Shown piece after piece: positions 11,470 to 21,006 of a stretch of DNA of 64,000 bases (position 1 is its first letter; each line of letters starts with the position of its first letter). Made by a program: the position numbers and the translations under genes. Where the stretch lies: positions 36,747-100,746 of the forward strand of contig NZ_JBGQOJ010000013.1 in the NCBI RefSeq assembly GCF_052119585.1, read 5' to 3'. Origin of the DNA: JBGQOJ01 sp052119585 (lineage in GTDB: Bacteria > Pseudomonadota > Alphaproteobacteria > Rhodobacterales > Rhodobacteraceae). The notes below the pieces were generated by a model. That model was given only the letters and a program-made list of their open reading frames with translations, ran no database searches and had not been told where the DNA came from.

Positions 11470-12258
11470 CTAGTCGGTCATGTCCGAGAACAGGTTGTCG
11501 GTATCGAGAAAGTCGATCCGCTCTGATTCCACGGTGCCCGCGTTGATATCGCGCACCTCGACCCGACCGTCGCCATAGCCGATCACGACCGCATCGCAGA
11601 TGTCGATGAACAGGCCGTTTTCGACGATGCCGGGGATCTGGTTCAACACCAGCGACAATTGCCGCGGGTTGCCGATGCGGTGCAGATGCAGATCAAGGAT
11701 ATAGTTGCCCTCGTCGGTGATGAAGGGCGTGTCCTGATTCAGGCGCAGGGTGCTGGTGCGCCCCAGCACATCCATCGAGATCAGAGTTTCCTCGACCAGC
11801 GCCTTGGTTGTCTGCCAGCCGAAGGGGATCACCTCGATGGGCAGCGGGAAGGCGCCCAGCGCCTCGACCTGCTTGGTGATATCGGCGATCACGATCATCT
11901 GGTCCGATGCGGTCGCCACGATCTTTTCCTGCAACAGCGCACCGCCGCCGCCTTTGATCAGGTTCAGGTCGGCGTCATATTCGTCGGCACCGTCGATGGT
12001 GACGTCCAGCCATTTGGCCTCGTCCAGACTGATCACCTTTATGCCCACGGACCGCGCCAGATCGGCGGTGCGGCTGGAGGTCGGAACACCGGTGATCTTC
12101 AAGCCGTCCTGACGCACCATCTCGCCCAGACAGCGCACCATCCATGCGGCGGTCGATCCGGTTCCAAGCCCCACCCGCATGCCGTCCTCGACATATTCGC
12201 ACGCGCGTTTGGCGGCCACGAATTTGGCCTTGTCTATGGGGGATAGTTCTCCGGTCAT
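11470..12258 (-). CDS. rpiA: ribose-5-phosphate isomerase A
   Basis: Interconverts ribose 5-phosphate and ribulose 5-phosphate in the pentose phosphate pathway. The ATG at 12258 (MTGELSPIDKAK) follows a GGAG motif and gives 262 residues. Conserved motifs are GLGTGSTAAWMV (phosphate loop), the catalytic DGADEYDADLNLIKGGGGAL and KIVATASD. An in-frame start 16 codons upstream would add a tail not typical of the family. It is the first gene of the rpiA-gor pair and divergent from the GST gene. Confidence 0.95.
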   Translation of the reverse strand: MTGELSPIDKAKFVAAKRACEYVEDGMRVGLGTGSTAAWMVRCLGEMVRQDGLKITGVPTSSRTADLARSVGIKVISLDEAKWLDVTIDGADEYDADLNLIKGGGGALLQEKIVATASDQMIVIADITKQVEALGAFPLPIEVIPFGWQTTKALVEETLISMDVLGRTSTLRLNQDTPFITDEGNYILDLHLHRIGNPRQLSLVLNQIPGIVENGLFIDICDAVVIGYGDGRVEVRDINAGTVESERIDFLDTDNLFSDMTD

Positions 12259-12403
12259 GGCAGCGACTCCGTTTTGTTCATGCGCGGTTATAGGAAAGAT
12301 GGGCACGGGGCGCGAGGGGGCAATGCACCTGAATTGCGGGTTTCAGCGCCGAATGGTCGCTTTCCATCTGGCAAATCCGGTATCCAGGGACCAGGTTGCG
12401 GGG

Positions 12404-13108
12404 ATGACTCCGACCTACCGCCTGCATTACGCGCCCGACAACGCCTCTCTGATCGTCCGCCTTGTGCTGGACGAACTGGGCCAACCTTTCGAGACGACGC
12501 TGGTGGACCGCCGCGCGCAGGGCCAGCGCAACGCATCCTATCTGGCGTTGAATCCGAACGGGCTGATCCCCGTGCTGGAAACCCCCGACGGCCCGATATT
12601 CGAGACGGCGGCGATCTGCCTCTGGCTTGCCGACCGCCATCACGCCCTGTTCCCGCCGCCGGAGTCAGCCGCACGTGGCGACGCCCTGAAATGGCTGTTC
12701 TTCACATCGAACACCCTGCATGCAACGCTTAGAATGCTGTTCTATCCGGAAAACTACATTGGCCCCGATGCAGACGACCAGAGCCGGCTGCGCACCCGCC
12801 TACAGCAGAACCTGCGCGGCCATCTTCAGACCCTCGACGCCGTTGCCGCCACCCGCCCCGCCTGGCTGGGTGGCCGCGACGCGGGGGTGCTCGACTTCTA
12901 CATTTCCGTCTGCCTGCGCTGGATCGCGCTCTATCCCAAGGGCGAAACCGACTGGTTCAGGTTGTCCGATACGCCGCATTTGCGCGCCCTTGCGGCGCGG
13001 ACAGAGACGCGCGCCCCGGTTCGCCGTGCAATCATTGCCGAAGGACTGGGGGCAACGCCATTCACCCGCCCCGTCTATGCCACCCCACCACAAGGATCGG
13101 CCACCTGA
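12404..13108 (+). CDS. glutathione S-transferase family protein
   Basis: 234 residues from the ATG at 12404 (MTPTYRLHYAPDNASL). The N-terminal thioredoxin-like domain has the cis-proline element NPNGLIPVLE and the glutathione-binding ETAAICLWLAD. The C-terminal helical domain contains WLGGRDAGVLDFYISV, the N-cap region that GSTs use for folding. The substrate is unknown. Its TGA is immediately followed by the sdaA ATG with no spacer, so the two genes are co-transcribed. Confidence 0.88.
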   Translation: MTPTYRLHYAPDNASLIVRLVLDELGQPFETTLVDRRAQGQRNASYLALNPNGLIPVLETPDGPIFETAAICLWLADRHHALFPPPESAARGDALKWLFFTSNTLHATLRMLFYPENYIGPDADDQSRLRTRLQQNLRGHLQTLDAVAATRPAWLGGRDAGVLDFYISVCLRWIALYPKGETDWFRLSDTPHLRALAARTETRAPVRRAIIAEGLGATPFTRPVYATPPQGSAT

Positions 13109-14482
13109 ATGTTCCTCAGCGTATTTGACATGTTCAAGGTCGGCATCGGCCCTTCGTCGTCGCACACCATGGGCCCTATGGTCGCCGCCGCGCGGTTCCT
13201 TGACCGGATGCGTGCCTCGCCGTTCCAGTTCGCCGGCGTCCGCGCGTCGCTGCACGGCAGCCTGGCCTTCACCGGCGTCGGACACGCGACAGACCGCGCC
13301 ACGATTCTGGGGCTGGCGGGTTTTGCCCCCTCCACCTATGACGCCGCACTCGCTGACGCCGCCCTGATCCTGAACCGCAAGACCCGCAGGCTGACCCCCG
13401 AAGGCCTGCCGCCGCTGCGCTTTGATCCCGCCACTGATCTGGCGTTCGACTACGGCCCACCCCTGCCCGGCCATGCGAACGGAATGATCCTGATGGCGAC
13501 CGATCCCCAGGGCGACGTGATTCTGCAAGAGACCTACTATTCCATCGGCGGCGGCTTTGTGATGACACAGGCAGAGCTGGCCGCAGGCAAGAACACCGAT
13601 GACGGTGCGCCGGTGCCCTACCCGTTCAAATCGGCGGCAGAGATGCTGGAGATGGCCGCATCCAGCGGCAAAACCATTGCCCGGATGAAACGCGAGAACG
13701 AACTGTCCCGGATCAGCCCTGCGGCACTGGACGCCGGGATCAGCCGGATCTGGCAGGTGATGAACGACTGCATAGATCGCGGGCTGGCCACGGGCGGCAT
13801 TCTGCCCGGCGGGCTGAACGTGCGCCGCCGCGCGCCGAACATCCACGCCCAGCTGAAGGCAGAGCAGGGCCTGAACATGACCGCGCCGCACACGATCAAC
13901 GACTGGATGAGCACCTACGCCATGGCGGTAAACGAGGAAAACGCCGCTGGCGGGCAGGTTGTAACGGCCCCCACCAACGGCGCTGCCGGCGTGATCCCCG
14001 CCACGATCCGCTATTGGCTGGACCATGTGCCCGGGGCCGCACCTTCGCGTATCGGGGATTTTCTGCTGACCGCCGCCGCCGTGGGCGGGCTGGTAAAGCA
14101 CAACGCCTCGATCTCGGGGGCGGAATGTGGTTGTCAGGCCGAAGTGGGCAGCGCCGCCGCGATGGCCGCCGCAGGGCTATGCGCCGTGATGGGCGGAACA
14201 CCGGAACAGGTGGAAAACGCCGCCGAAATCGCGCTGGAGCATCACCTTGGCATGACCTGCGACCCGGTCAAGGGGCTGGTGCAGGTGCCCTGCATCGAAC
14301 GCAACGGGCTGGGCGCGATCAAGGCGGTCAGCGCGGCCTCGTTGTCGCTGCGCGGCGACGGCATGCATCTGGTCAGCCTTGATGTCTGCATCGAGACCAT
14401 GCGCCAGACCGGCGTCGATATGTCCGAAAAATACAAGGAAACCAGCCTGGGCGGGCTGGCCGTCAATGTGCCAAATTGCTGA
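13109..14482 (+). CDS. sdaA: L-serine ammonia-lyase (serine dehydratase), single-chain Fe-S type
   Basis: Deaminates L-serine to pyruvate using a [4Fe-4S] cluster. The 457 residues hold the beta domain ([16 protein letters not shown]) and alpha domain of single-chain bacterial enzymes. Cluster cysteines are likely those in [19 protein letters not shown] and [20 protein letters not shown] and [10 protein letters not shown] are family signatures. Length is standard. It lies directly behind the GST gene. Half of the dispersed palindrome starts two bases after the stop. Confidence 0.96.
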   Translation: MFLSVFDMFKVGIGPSSSHTMGPMVAAARFLDRMRASPFQFAGVRASLHGSLAFTGVGHATDRATILGLAGFAPSTYDAALADAALILNRKTRRLTPEGLPPLRFDPATDLAFDYGPPLPGHANGMILMATDPQGDVILQETYYSIGGGFVMTQAELAAGKNTDDGAPVPYPFKSAAEMLEMAASSGKTIARMKRENELSRISPAALDAGISRIWQVMNDCIDRGLATGGILPGGLNVRRRAPNIHAQLKAEQGLNMTAPHTINDWMSTYAMAVNEENAAGGQVVTAPTNGAAGVIPATIRYWLDHVPGAAPSRIGDFLLTAAAVGGLVKHNASISGAECGCQAEVGSAAAMAAAGLCAVMGGTPEQVENAAEIALEHHLGMTCDPVKGLVQVPCIERNGLGAIKAVSAASLSLRGDGMHLVSLDVCIETMRQTGVDMSEKYKETSLGGLAVNVPNC

Positions 14483-14483
14483 T

Positions 14484-14512
14484 ACTTTGTTCCAGAAATA
14501 CTCGAATTCCAC
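14484..14512. repeat. half-copy of the dispersed palindrome (copy 3)
   Basis: Reads ACTTTGTTCCAGAAATACTC followed by GAATTCCA. It matches the left arm of copies 1 and 2 and continues into the same GAATTC seen after copy 4. No right arm is present. It lies between sdaA and the permease gene, which are on the same strand. Confidence 0.65.
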
Positions 14513-14549
14513 GGTTGCCGCCATGCGCGCCACTGGCTAGCGTGGCGCC

Positions 14550-15461
14550 ATGACCGGCGACCGCCCGCTTGTGGGTATCCTTTTCATGCTTGGCTTTTGC
14601 GTGCTGGCCCCGATGGGCGACGGCATTGCCAAACTGCTGGGCGACACCGTGCCGGTGGGGGTTTTGGTAACCGCGCGTTTCGCGCTTCAGGCGTTGTTCC
14701 TGATGCCGGTCGTCGTGCTGACGCGCCGCACCATGCGAATGACCCGCCGGGTGCTGGTTCTGACCACGCTGCGCACCGGGCTGCACATCACAGGCATTTC
14801 GGCAATGTTCCTGTCGCTGCGGTTCCTGCCTTTGGCTGACGCGATCGCCATCGCCTTTGTGATGCCCTTCATCATGCTGCTGCTGGGCCGCTATGTGCTG
14901 AACGAGGAAATCGGCACGCGCCGCCTGACCGCCTGCGCGGTGGGGTTCATTGGCACGCTTCTGGTGATCCAGCCCAGCTTTGCCTCAGTCGGGCTGGCGG
15001 CACTTTTGCCGGTGCTGGTCGCGGTGGTGTTTGCGCTGTTCATGCTGGTCACACGGCTGATTGCAAAGGAAACGGACCCTATCACGCTTCAGGCGATCAG
15101 CGGGGGCATGGCCTGCGTGCTGTTGGTGCCGGTCCTGTGGCTGGCCGATGGCACCGGTCAGCCCCTGCTGGACCCGGTGATGCCCGACACAGGCGACACC
15201 ATATTGTTGCTGGTTCTAGGTGCCCTTGGCACGACCGCGCATCTGTTGATGACATGGTCGTTGCGGTTTGCCCCCTCGGCCACGCTTGCGCCGATGCAAT
15301 ATCTTGAAATCCCCTTTGCCACGCTGATCGGCTGGGTGGTGTTCCACGACCTGCCCAACGGGCTGGCGGCAGTCGGCATCGCCATTACGATCTGCGCGGG
15401 GCTTTATATTGTCGTTCGGGAAAGAGGCCTCAGTCGGCAGTTGGCGGCAGAAGCGCCCTGA
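14550..15461 (+). CDS. EamA-family drug/metabolite transporter (DMT superfamily)
   Basis: 303 residues with about ten transmembrane helices in two repeated EamA domains. Typical elements are GDGIAKLLGDTVPVGVLV near the N-terminus, FLPLADAIAIAFVMPF before helix 4 and LAPMQYLEIPFATLIGWV in the second repeat. Members export or import amino acids, nucleosides or other metabolites. The substrate cannot be predicted. No clear ribosome-binding site precedes the ATG. Instead a 7-bp stem (14527-14548) abuts it. The last 32 bases overlap the convergent thiamine pyrophosphokinase gene. Confidence 0.88.
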   Translation: MTGDRPLVGILFMLGFCVLAPMGDGIAKLLGDTVPVGVLVTARFALQALFLMPVVVLTRRTMRMTRRVLVLTTLRTGLHITGISAMFLSLRFLPLADAIAIAFVMPFIMLLLGRYVLNEEIGTRRLTACAVGFIGTLLVIQPSFASVGLAALLPVLVAVVFALFMLVTRLIAKETDPITLQAISGGMACVLLVPVLWLADGTGQPLLDPVMPDTGDTILLLVLGALGTTAHLLMTWSLRFAPSATLAPMQYLEIPFATLIGWVVFHDLPNGLAAVGIAITICAGLYIVVRERGLSRQLAAEAP

Positions 15462-16101
15462 TCGCCTCGTTCAGGTGGTCGCGCGACAGGATCACCAGCA
15501 TTCCCGCCCCCGACACCGATATCCGGACATGCGGCGCGCTTGTCTCGTTCGAGGTGCCGCTGCGGCCCCATGGCGCGAAACCGATGCCGTCCAGCGGCCA
15601 GCGCAGGCCAGAGGAGTGCGCGGTCAGGTCCGACAGCGGAAACAGCGACACGGTTGCCCCCACAGGCAGGGTCAGCGCCAGATCTGGCGGGCAGTGAAAG
15701 CAGATCTCGCTTGCGCCAATCAGAATCACCGGACGCCCCGCACGCCGCACCAGAACATTCAGCGTCGCCAGTTCATGGTCCAGCCGCCCGCCCAGAAACC
15801 CGACACCCAGAATCAGCGGTGCCTTAATGTTGCGCAGACATTTGTCGAAATCCGTGCTGTCCTGCTCGGAAATAAGGTGCAAACAAGACGGGGGTAGCGC
15901 GGCACGCGCCTTGTCCGATATACTGTCAAGGTCCCCGATGACGGCAACAGGCAAGTGCCCCGCCGCCAGCGCCGTATCCGCGCCGCTGTCGGCAGCCACC
16001 AGAATCGGGGCAAGATACAACGCGATATCAATGACTTCGGGTGAAGTGTGCCCTCCACCGACCAGCGTTACAGCATCATTTGTTTGAACAATCGGCGTCA
16101 T
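15430..16101 (-). CDS. thiamine diphosphokinase
   Basis: Transfers pyrophosphate from ATP to thiamine, giving the cofactor thiamine diphosphate. The 223 residues from the ATG at 16101 contain the family motifs LVAADSGADTALAAGH, VIGDLDSISD, EQDSTDFDKCLRNI and GGRLDHELATLNVL, whose aspartates bind magnesium and ATP. The C-terminal thiamine-binding part is present. Its 3' end overlaps the 3' end of the EamA gene by 32 bases in opposite orientation. Confidence 0.9.
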   Translation of the reverse strand: MTPIVQTNDAVTLVGGGHTSPEVIDIALYLAPILVAADSGADTALAAGHLPVAVIGDLDSISDKARAALPPSCLHLISEQDSTDFDKCLRNIKAPLILGVGFLGGRLDHELATLNVLVRRAGRPVILIGASEICFHCPPDLALTLPVGATVSLFPLSDLTAHSSGLRWPLDGIGFAPWGRSGTSNETSAPHVRISVSGAGMLVILSRDHLNEAIRALLPPTAD

Positions 16102-16244
16102 CGTCACATCATTACCCCTGTTTTTGGAAACAAGCCACAATCCGAACACGAAATAATACGTTTAAAATACCAGTTTTGTTCATTTTCCAGAACCTGTGTA
16201 TGGTAAACATTCCCTTGCTGGGTTGGGCAGAAAGCGAGCTACCG

Positions 16245-18359
16245 ATGGTGGGTGCGAGTAAAATCCTAACCGTTTCTTACGGAACCTTCTCTTGCACACT
16301 TGAGGGTTTCGACGATTCTTTTTCCACGATGAAAGCCATCGCGGAGTATTTTCGGGACTTGGCGGCAGATGACCGCTATTTTGGCGCGGAACCTCCGACG
16401 CCGGATGCAGATATGCTGGCCCGGATTGCGGAAAAAGAAATCCAGAAACGGGTAGAAGCAAAGATACAGGACAACGGAGTCGTTTTGCGACCCCGCGTCG
16501 AAATGCAGCCCAGAGCCGCCGCAGCGCCTGCGCCTGTGGCAGAGCCGACGTATACTGCGGCGCAAGCGCTGGCCGATACCGGTCCGGTGACAGAGCCTGT
16601 GACAGCGGCAACTGCGGACGAATATGATTTCGACTCGGCCTCCTTTGATGATGCGGTGTTTGATGACGCGATCATTGATGAGACGCCCGAGGCCGCGACA
16701 ACGCCCTCGATGGAGCTGGCCGCCGATGTTGCCGAAGGCACACAGGCCCCCGCAGACCCGGACGAGACTGTCGATGATCTTGACATCGCGGGCCTTTTGT
16801 CAGGCGAAGAGTTCGCCGAAGACATCGAGCCCGCCCCTGTTGCCCCGGCACCGGTTTATACCAAAGTGATTTCCGATACGGAATCGGTCGCGGCAAAGCT
16901 TCAGCGCATCCGCGCCGTTGTGGCCAAGGCCGACACCGCCGCCAAAATCGCGCCAGCCGCCTATTCCGAAGACGAACACGCCGAGGACCTGTCGCTTGCA
17001 GCGGTCACCGGAACGCCCGACGAGGCCGAGGATTTGGCCGACGTGGCTGAAGACATGGCTGAAGCCGCACCCCAGCCTGTCGAAGAGCCGGTTGCCGAGC
17101 CTTTGGCGGCGCAGGACTACGACGAGGCAGACTTCGATATCGGCACCTTTATGGTCGACGCCTCGGACGAAGATGAAGAGACTGCGATAGAAGAACCTGC
17201 CGACGTCGAGGACGAGGACTTTTCAGGGGTCGCCGCATTGGTTGCCGAAGCAGACCTGAACATCGAAACCAACGTTGTGGAAACCACCGAAGTCACCGAA
17301 AGCAACGTCGCACAAGACGAGGGTCCAGAGTTTTCGGAAGAGATGCCTGCCCCGGCCCCTGCGGCGCAACGCGCACGATCGCGCGTGATCAAGGTCAAAC
17401 GGGCCGACTATGAAAAAGCCGTCGCCACGGGCGGACGCGGGCTTGCCGATCTGATCGACGAGACAGCGCCGCTGCCTGAAAAAACCGAACCGCTGGACGA
17501 CACCGGCCTTTCAGCCGAAGCCGAAGCAGACCTGATGCAGGAACTGGCCGAGGTGGAACGCGAAGCCGAAACGACCCGTCGCGTGGACCGCGAAGGCCGC
17601 GCCGTTCTGGCCCGCGTGGACACAGGCAAGGAAGACTCGGTCAAACGAATTCTGGATGAAACCAACACCAAGCTGGACAATCCCGAAAGCAAGACCCGCC
17701 GCTCTGCCATCGCGCATCTGCGTGCTGCCGTCGCGGCAACGGTCGCCGACCGCAAGGTCACGGGCGGCGCGGGCATCGACAAAGACGAAAGCCTGACCTA
17801 CCGCGCGGATCTGGCCAAGGCCGTCCATCCGACACGCGACGGCAAGGCGACACCGGGCGTCAACCGGCCTGCCCCGCTGGTTCTGGTGTCGGAACAGCGC
17901 ATCGATCAGGCCAAGCCAGAGCAGCCGGGCATGGTGCGGCCGCGCCGTGTGGCAGCCACCCCGGTGGTGCTGCGCAAGGTCGAGAACACCTTCCACGAGG
18001 ATCTTGATCAGGAGGATGCCGGCGAGCAGCGCGACGAAAGCGATACCGCCAACATCTTCCGTGACAGCGCCAGCTTTGCCGAGTTCGCCGAAAGCCTTGG
18101 CGCAACTGAACTGCCCGACCTGCTGGAAGCCGCAGCAGCCTACGCGGCCTTCGTTGAAGGGCGTCCGCATTTCTCGCGGCCCCAGATCATGCAGAAAGTG
18201 GCAACCTATAGCGCGAAAGACGGGTTCAGCCGCGAGGCCGGGCTGCGGTCGTTCGGGATGTTGCTGCGTCAGGGCAAAATCCAGAAGCTGGAGCGTGGAC
18301 AGTTCACCATCGCGAAATCGACCCGCTTCAAGCCAGAGGCGCGTTACGCAGGCGAGTAA
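16245..18359 (+). CDS. large acidic protein with conserved ends and a low-complexity acidic middle; function unknown
   Basis: 704 residues from the ATG at 16245 (MVGASKILTVSYGTFSC). The first 80 residues look folded (SFSTMKAIAEYFRDLAADD, KEIQKRVEAKIQDNG). The middle, roughly residues 90-440, is extremely rich in Glu, Asp, Ala and Pro with few hydrophobics, so probably disordered. From about 520 on it is ordered again: AIAHLRAAVAATVADRK, then a C-terminal helical region (SASFAEFAESLGATELPDLLEAA...) that ends in a possible winged-helix-like fold (MQKVATYSAKDGFSREAGL). There is no signal peptide or transmembrane helix. It may be a cytoplasmic scaffold or regulatory protein. A strong terminator follows, so it is probably monocistronic. 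Confidence 0.8.
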   Translation: MVGASKILTVSYGTFSCTLEGFDDSFSTMKAIAEYFRDLAADDRYFGAEPPTPDADMLARIAEKEIQKRVEAKIQDNGVVLRPRVEMQPRAAAAPAPVAEPTYTAAQALADTGPVTEPVTAATADEYDFDSASFDDAVFDDAIIDETPEAATTPSMELAADVAEGTQAPADPDETVDDLDIAGLLSGEEFAEDIEPAPVAPAPVYTKVISDTESVAAKLQRIRAVVAKADTAAKIAPAAYSEDEHAEDLSLAAVTGTPDEAEDLADVAEDMAEAAPQPVEEPVAEPLAAQDYDEADFDIGTFMVDASDEDEETAIEEPADVEDEDFSGVAALVAEADLNIETNVVETTEVTESNVAQDEGPEFSEEMPAPAPAAQRARSRVIKVKRADYEKAVATGGRGLADLIDETAPLPEKTEPLDDTGLSAEAEADLMQELAEVEREAETTRRVDREGRAVLARVDTGKEDSVKRILDETNTKLDNPESKTRRSAIAHLRAAVAATVADRKVTGGAGIDKDESLTYRADLAKAVHPTRDGKATPGVNRPAPLVLVSEQRIDQAKPEQPGMVRPRRVAATPVVLRKVENTFHEDLDQEDAGEQRDESDTANIFRDSASFAEFAESLGATELPDLLEAAAAYAAFVEGRPHFSRPQIMQKVATYSAKDGFSREAGLRSFGMLLRQGKIQKLERGQFTIAKSTRFKPEARYAGE

Positions 18360-18375
18360 GCTATAGATGAACGGC

Positions 18376-18416
18376 AAAAGGCGGGACGATCACCAGATGA
18401 TCGCCCCGCCTTTTTT
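18376..18416. terminator. strong bidirectional intrinsic terminator
   Basis: A 17-bp stem (AAAAGGCGGGACGATCA paired with TGATCGCCCCGCCTTTT, one mismatch) with a five-base loop CCAGA, followed by T6. It terminates the acidic-protein gene. The mirror A-run also suits the convergent DUF2842/purA side. Confidence 0.93.
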
Positions 18417-18460
18417 GTATTTGAAAGAGAAGTCGAGTATTTTCGCCGAGAAGATGAACA

Positions 18461-18487
18461 ACTTTGTTCTCTAAATACTCGAATTCA
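18461..18487. repeat. half-copy of the dispersed palindrome (copy 4)
   Basis: ACTTTGTTCTCTAAATACTC followed by GAATTCA, the same continuation as copy 3. A short inverted partner, GAGTATTTT, lies 20 bases to the left at 18435. Again it is in the gap between convergent genes. Confidence 0.65.
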
Positions 18488-18493
18488 GGGGCC

Positions 18494-18724
18494 TTAATCC
18501 GCGCTGTCCTTGGCATCGGGGTCGGCCTGTCCGATGCCGCGAAAGACCATTTTGAACGGGATTGCCCAAAGTACGCCCAATCCGACGTAAACCAGCAGTT
18601 CCACCAGAATAGACGGGCGGTCCAGCAGACTGACCGCCTTGACCGCGACGATGATGTAGACCGGCAAGCCGATCAGCAGGATCACCAGCGACCAGCGGCG
18701 GCGCGCTTTGTATGACAGGGCCAT
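18494..18724 (-). CDS. DUF2842 small membrane protein
   Basis: 76 residues with two transmembrane helices (WSLVILLIGLPVYIIVAVKA and LVELLVYVGLGVLWAIPFK) ending in the FKMVFRGIG motif typical of DUF2842, a family known mainly from alphaproteobacteria. The function is unknown. It starts nine bases after the purA stop and is probably co-transcribed with it. Confidence 0.88.
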   Translation of the reverse strand: MALSYKARRRWSLVILLIGLPVYIIVAVKAVSLLDRPSILVELLVYVGLGVLWAIPFKMVFRGIGQADPDAKDSAD

Positions 18725-18733
18725 GGCGGGTCG

Positions 18734-20026
18734 TCAGTCGGCGAAGGGGTCGGTCACCAGAATGGTGTCGTCCCGCTCCGGCGAGGTGGAAAGAAGGGCG
18801 ACGGGGCACTGGATCAACTCTTCGACGCGGCGCACGTATTTGATCGCCTCGGCGGGCAGTTCGGCCCAGCTGCGCGCGCCTGCGGTGCTTTCGCTCCACC
18901 CTGGCATGGTCTCGTAGACCGGAGTCACCCGCGCCTGCTGATCTGCCGCAGTGGGAAGATAGTCCAGCGCCTTGCCGTCCAGCATGTAGCCTGTGCAGAT
19001 CTTCAGCTCTTTGAAGCCGTCCAGCACGTCCAGCTTGGTCAGCGCGATGCCCGACACGCCGGAGGTTGCGCAGGTCTGGCGCACCAGAACTGCATCGAAC
19101 CAGCCGCAGCGCCGCTTGCGCCCTGTGACGGTGCCGAATTCGTGGCCGCGTTCGCCCAGACGCTGGCCGTCCTCGTCGAACAATTCGGCGGGGAACGGGC
19201 CTTCGCCGACACGGGTCGTATAGGCCTTGACGATGCCCAGCACGAAATCAATCGCGCCCGGCCCGATGCCGGTGCCTGTGGCGGCCTGCCCTGCGATCAC
19301 ATTCGAGGATGTGACAAAGGGATAGGTGCCGAAGTCGATGTCCAGGAGCGCGCCCTGCGCCCCTTCGAACAGGATGCGTTTGCCGGCACGGCGCTTTTCG
19401 TTCAGCACCTTCCACACGGGGGCGGCGTAGGGCAGGACCTGGGGGGCGATGTCCCGCAGTTTGGCCAGCAGCTCGTCGCGGTCGATCGGGTCCATCCCCA
19501 GACCACGGCGCAGCGCGTCATGGTGCACCAGCAGGCGGTCGACGCGCAATTCCAGCGTCGCATCATCTGCCAGATCGGCCACGCGAATGGCGCGACGACC
19601 GACTTTATCCTCGTAGGCCGGGCCGATGCCGCGACCTGTGGTGCCGATCTTTGCAACGTCGGTCTGGGATTCGCGGGCGCGGTCCAGTTCGCCGTGAACC
19701 GGCAGGATCAGCGGCGCGTTCTCGGCGATCATCAGGTTCTCGGGCGAAATCTCGACGCCCTGACCGCGCAGCTTGGCGATCTCTTCGATCAAGTGCCATG
19801 GATCAAGGACAACGCCGTTGCCGATCACCGAAAGCTTGCCGCCGCGCACGATGCCAGAGGGCAGCAGCGACAGTTTGTAGACTTTGCCTGCAATCACCAG
19901 CGTGTGACCGGCATTGTGACCGCCCTGAAAGCGCGCAATCACATCGGCGCGTTCGCTGAGCCAGTCAACGATCTTGCCTTTTCCCTCGTCACCCCATTGG
20001 GCGCCCACAACAACGACGTTGGCCAT
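18734..20026 (-). CDS. purA: adenylosuccinate synthetase
   Basis: Joins IMP and aspartate with GTP in the first step from IMP to AMP. The 430 residues carry the N-terminal phosphate loop [18 protein letters not shown], the catalytic [25 protein letters not shown] and the GTP-binding [10 protein letters not shown]. Length is standard. DUF2842 follows at once. The 142 bases upstream, shared with the divergent DUF6524-type gene, hold the promoters. Confidence 0.97.
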   Translation of the reverse strand: MANVVVVGAQWGDEGKGKIVDWLSERADVIARFQGGHNAGHTLVIAGKVYKLSLLPSGIVRGGKLSVIGNGVVLDPWHLIEEIAKLRGQGVEISPENLMIAENAPLILPVHGELDRARESQTDVAKIGTTGRGIGPAYEDKVGRRAIRVADLADDATLELRVDRLLVHHDALRRGLGMDPIDRDELLAKLRDIAPQVLPYAAPVWKVLNEKRRAGKRILFEGAQGALLDIDFGTYPFVTSSNVIAGQAATGTGIGPGAIDFVLGIVKAYTTRVGEGPFPAELFDEDGQRLGERGHEFGTVTGRKRRCGWFDAVLVRQTCATSGVSGIALTKLDVLDGFKELKICTGYMLDGKALDYLPTAADQQARVTPVYETMPGWSESTAGARSWAELPAEAIKYVRRVEELIQCPVALLSTSPERDDTILVTDPFAD

Positions 20027-20168
20027 TTCTATATCCTAGTGTTCAGGAAAACCGCGGCCCGTATAGCCGCCGACGGGCGTCTATGAAACAGCTAATTCGA
20101 TGCAAGGCTGGACACAGGCCCCTGATTTCGTCAAATCATAGGCAAAACAGGGCAGAACGGGAGACAAG

Positions 20169-20567
20169 ATGTTCGGATTTTTCCTGCGATGGCTGTTTGC
20201 CTTTGCTCTTTTGGCGGTCACTTTCAACCCGACGCGCTGGAATTATACCCGCTGGGCGATGGAAAATTACCAGAGCCAGCTGTCGGTGACCGTGCTTGCG
20301 GGGCTGATATTGTTTATCGGCTACATCATCTACCTGCGCGCCACGCTACGCTCTATCGGTGGATTGGGCATGTTTCTTGTGGCGGCCGTGGTGGGTGCGC
20401 TGATCTGGGTGTTGATCGACTGGGGCATTCTGGCGCTTGGGAACCGCGACCAGAAGGTCTGGCTTGGACTTCTGGCGCTGTCGGTCGTTCTGGGCATCGG
20501 TCTGTCCTGGAGTTTTGCGCGGCGCGCGATGTCGGGACAGTTCGATGTGGACGAGACCGACGAATAG
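20169..20567 (+). CDS. DUF6524-like four-helix membrane protein
   Basis: 132 residues with four predicted transmembrane helices (FFLRWLFAFALLAVTFNP, VTVLAGLILFIGYIIYLRA, GLGMFLVAAVVGALIWVLID, VWLGLLALSVVLGIGLSWSF) and a short acidic tail (FDVDETDE). The NPTRWNYTRW motif after helix 1 marks this small proteobacterial family. The function is unknown. It precedes secG by 73 bases on the same strand. Confidence 0.8.
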   Translation: MFGFFLRWLFAFALLAVTFNPTRWNYTRWAMENYQSQLSVTVLAGLILFIGYIIYLRATLRSIGGLGMFLVAAVVGALIWVLIDWGILALGNRDQKVWLGLLALSVVLGIGLSWSFARRAMSGQFDVDETDE

Positions 20568-20640
20568 CCGCAATCTTGGGGTTGCGGGCGGGCGGCTGTC
20601 CGACTAGATAACCCCATCACAAGTAATAGGGCCGGTTTTC

Positions 20641-21006
20641 ATGGAAAACGTCATCCTCGTCATCCACCTGATCCTCGCGATCTGCCTGATCGGCGTCGTT
20701 CTTTTGCAGCGCTCCGAAGGCGGCGGCCTGGGTATGGGCGGCGGTGGCGGTGGCGGTGCGATGTCCAGCCGCGCTGCGGCGACGGCATTGGGGAAACTGA
20801 CCTGGATCTTTGCCATCGCCTTTATCGGCACATCCATCGCGCTGACGGTTGTTGCGGCCAAGAACTCTGCCGGTGGATCGGTTGTCGACCGTCTGGGCAT
20901 TCCTGCGCCGGTTCAGCAGACCGCGCCTGTCGCACCGCTGGGGACAGACCTGCTGCCCCCGACAACGGGCGATGCCCCCCTGACGCCACCGCGTGCAGAT
21001 AACTGA
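20641..21006 (+). CDS. secG: preprotein translocase subunit SecG
   Basis: 121-residue accessory subunit of the SecYEG channel in the inner membrane. Two transmembrane helices (VILVIHLILAICLIGVVLLQ and LTWIFAIAFIGTSIALTVV) flank the conserved LQRSEGGGLGMGGGGGG loop and the GAMSSRAAATALGKLTW motif. The C-terminal tail is proline- and threonine-rich, as in other alphaproteobacterial SecG proteins. pyrG follows 164 bases later, the common order in this group. Confidence 0.95.
   Translation: MENVILVIHLILAICLIGVVLLQRSEGGGLGMGGGGGGGAMSSRAAATALGKLTWIFAIAFIGTSIALTVVAAKNSAGGSVVDRLGIPAPVQQTAPVAPLGTDLLPPTTGDAPLTPPRADN

Noticed and set aside
9830..11473. 547-residue open frame opposite gor and the hflK 5' end
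   Set aside because: The composition (many His, Gln, Arg and Asp runs) is typical of a shadow frame, and it crosses two real genes and their promoter.
20700..20760. Glycine-rich tandem repeat in secG as a mobile or slippage repeat
   Set aside because: A glycine-rich loop is a normal feature of SecG.
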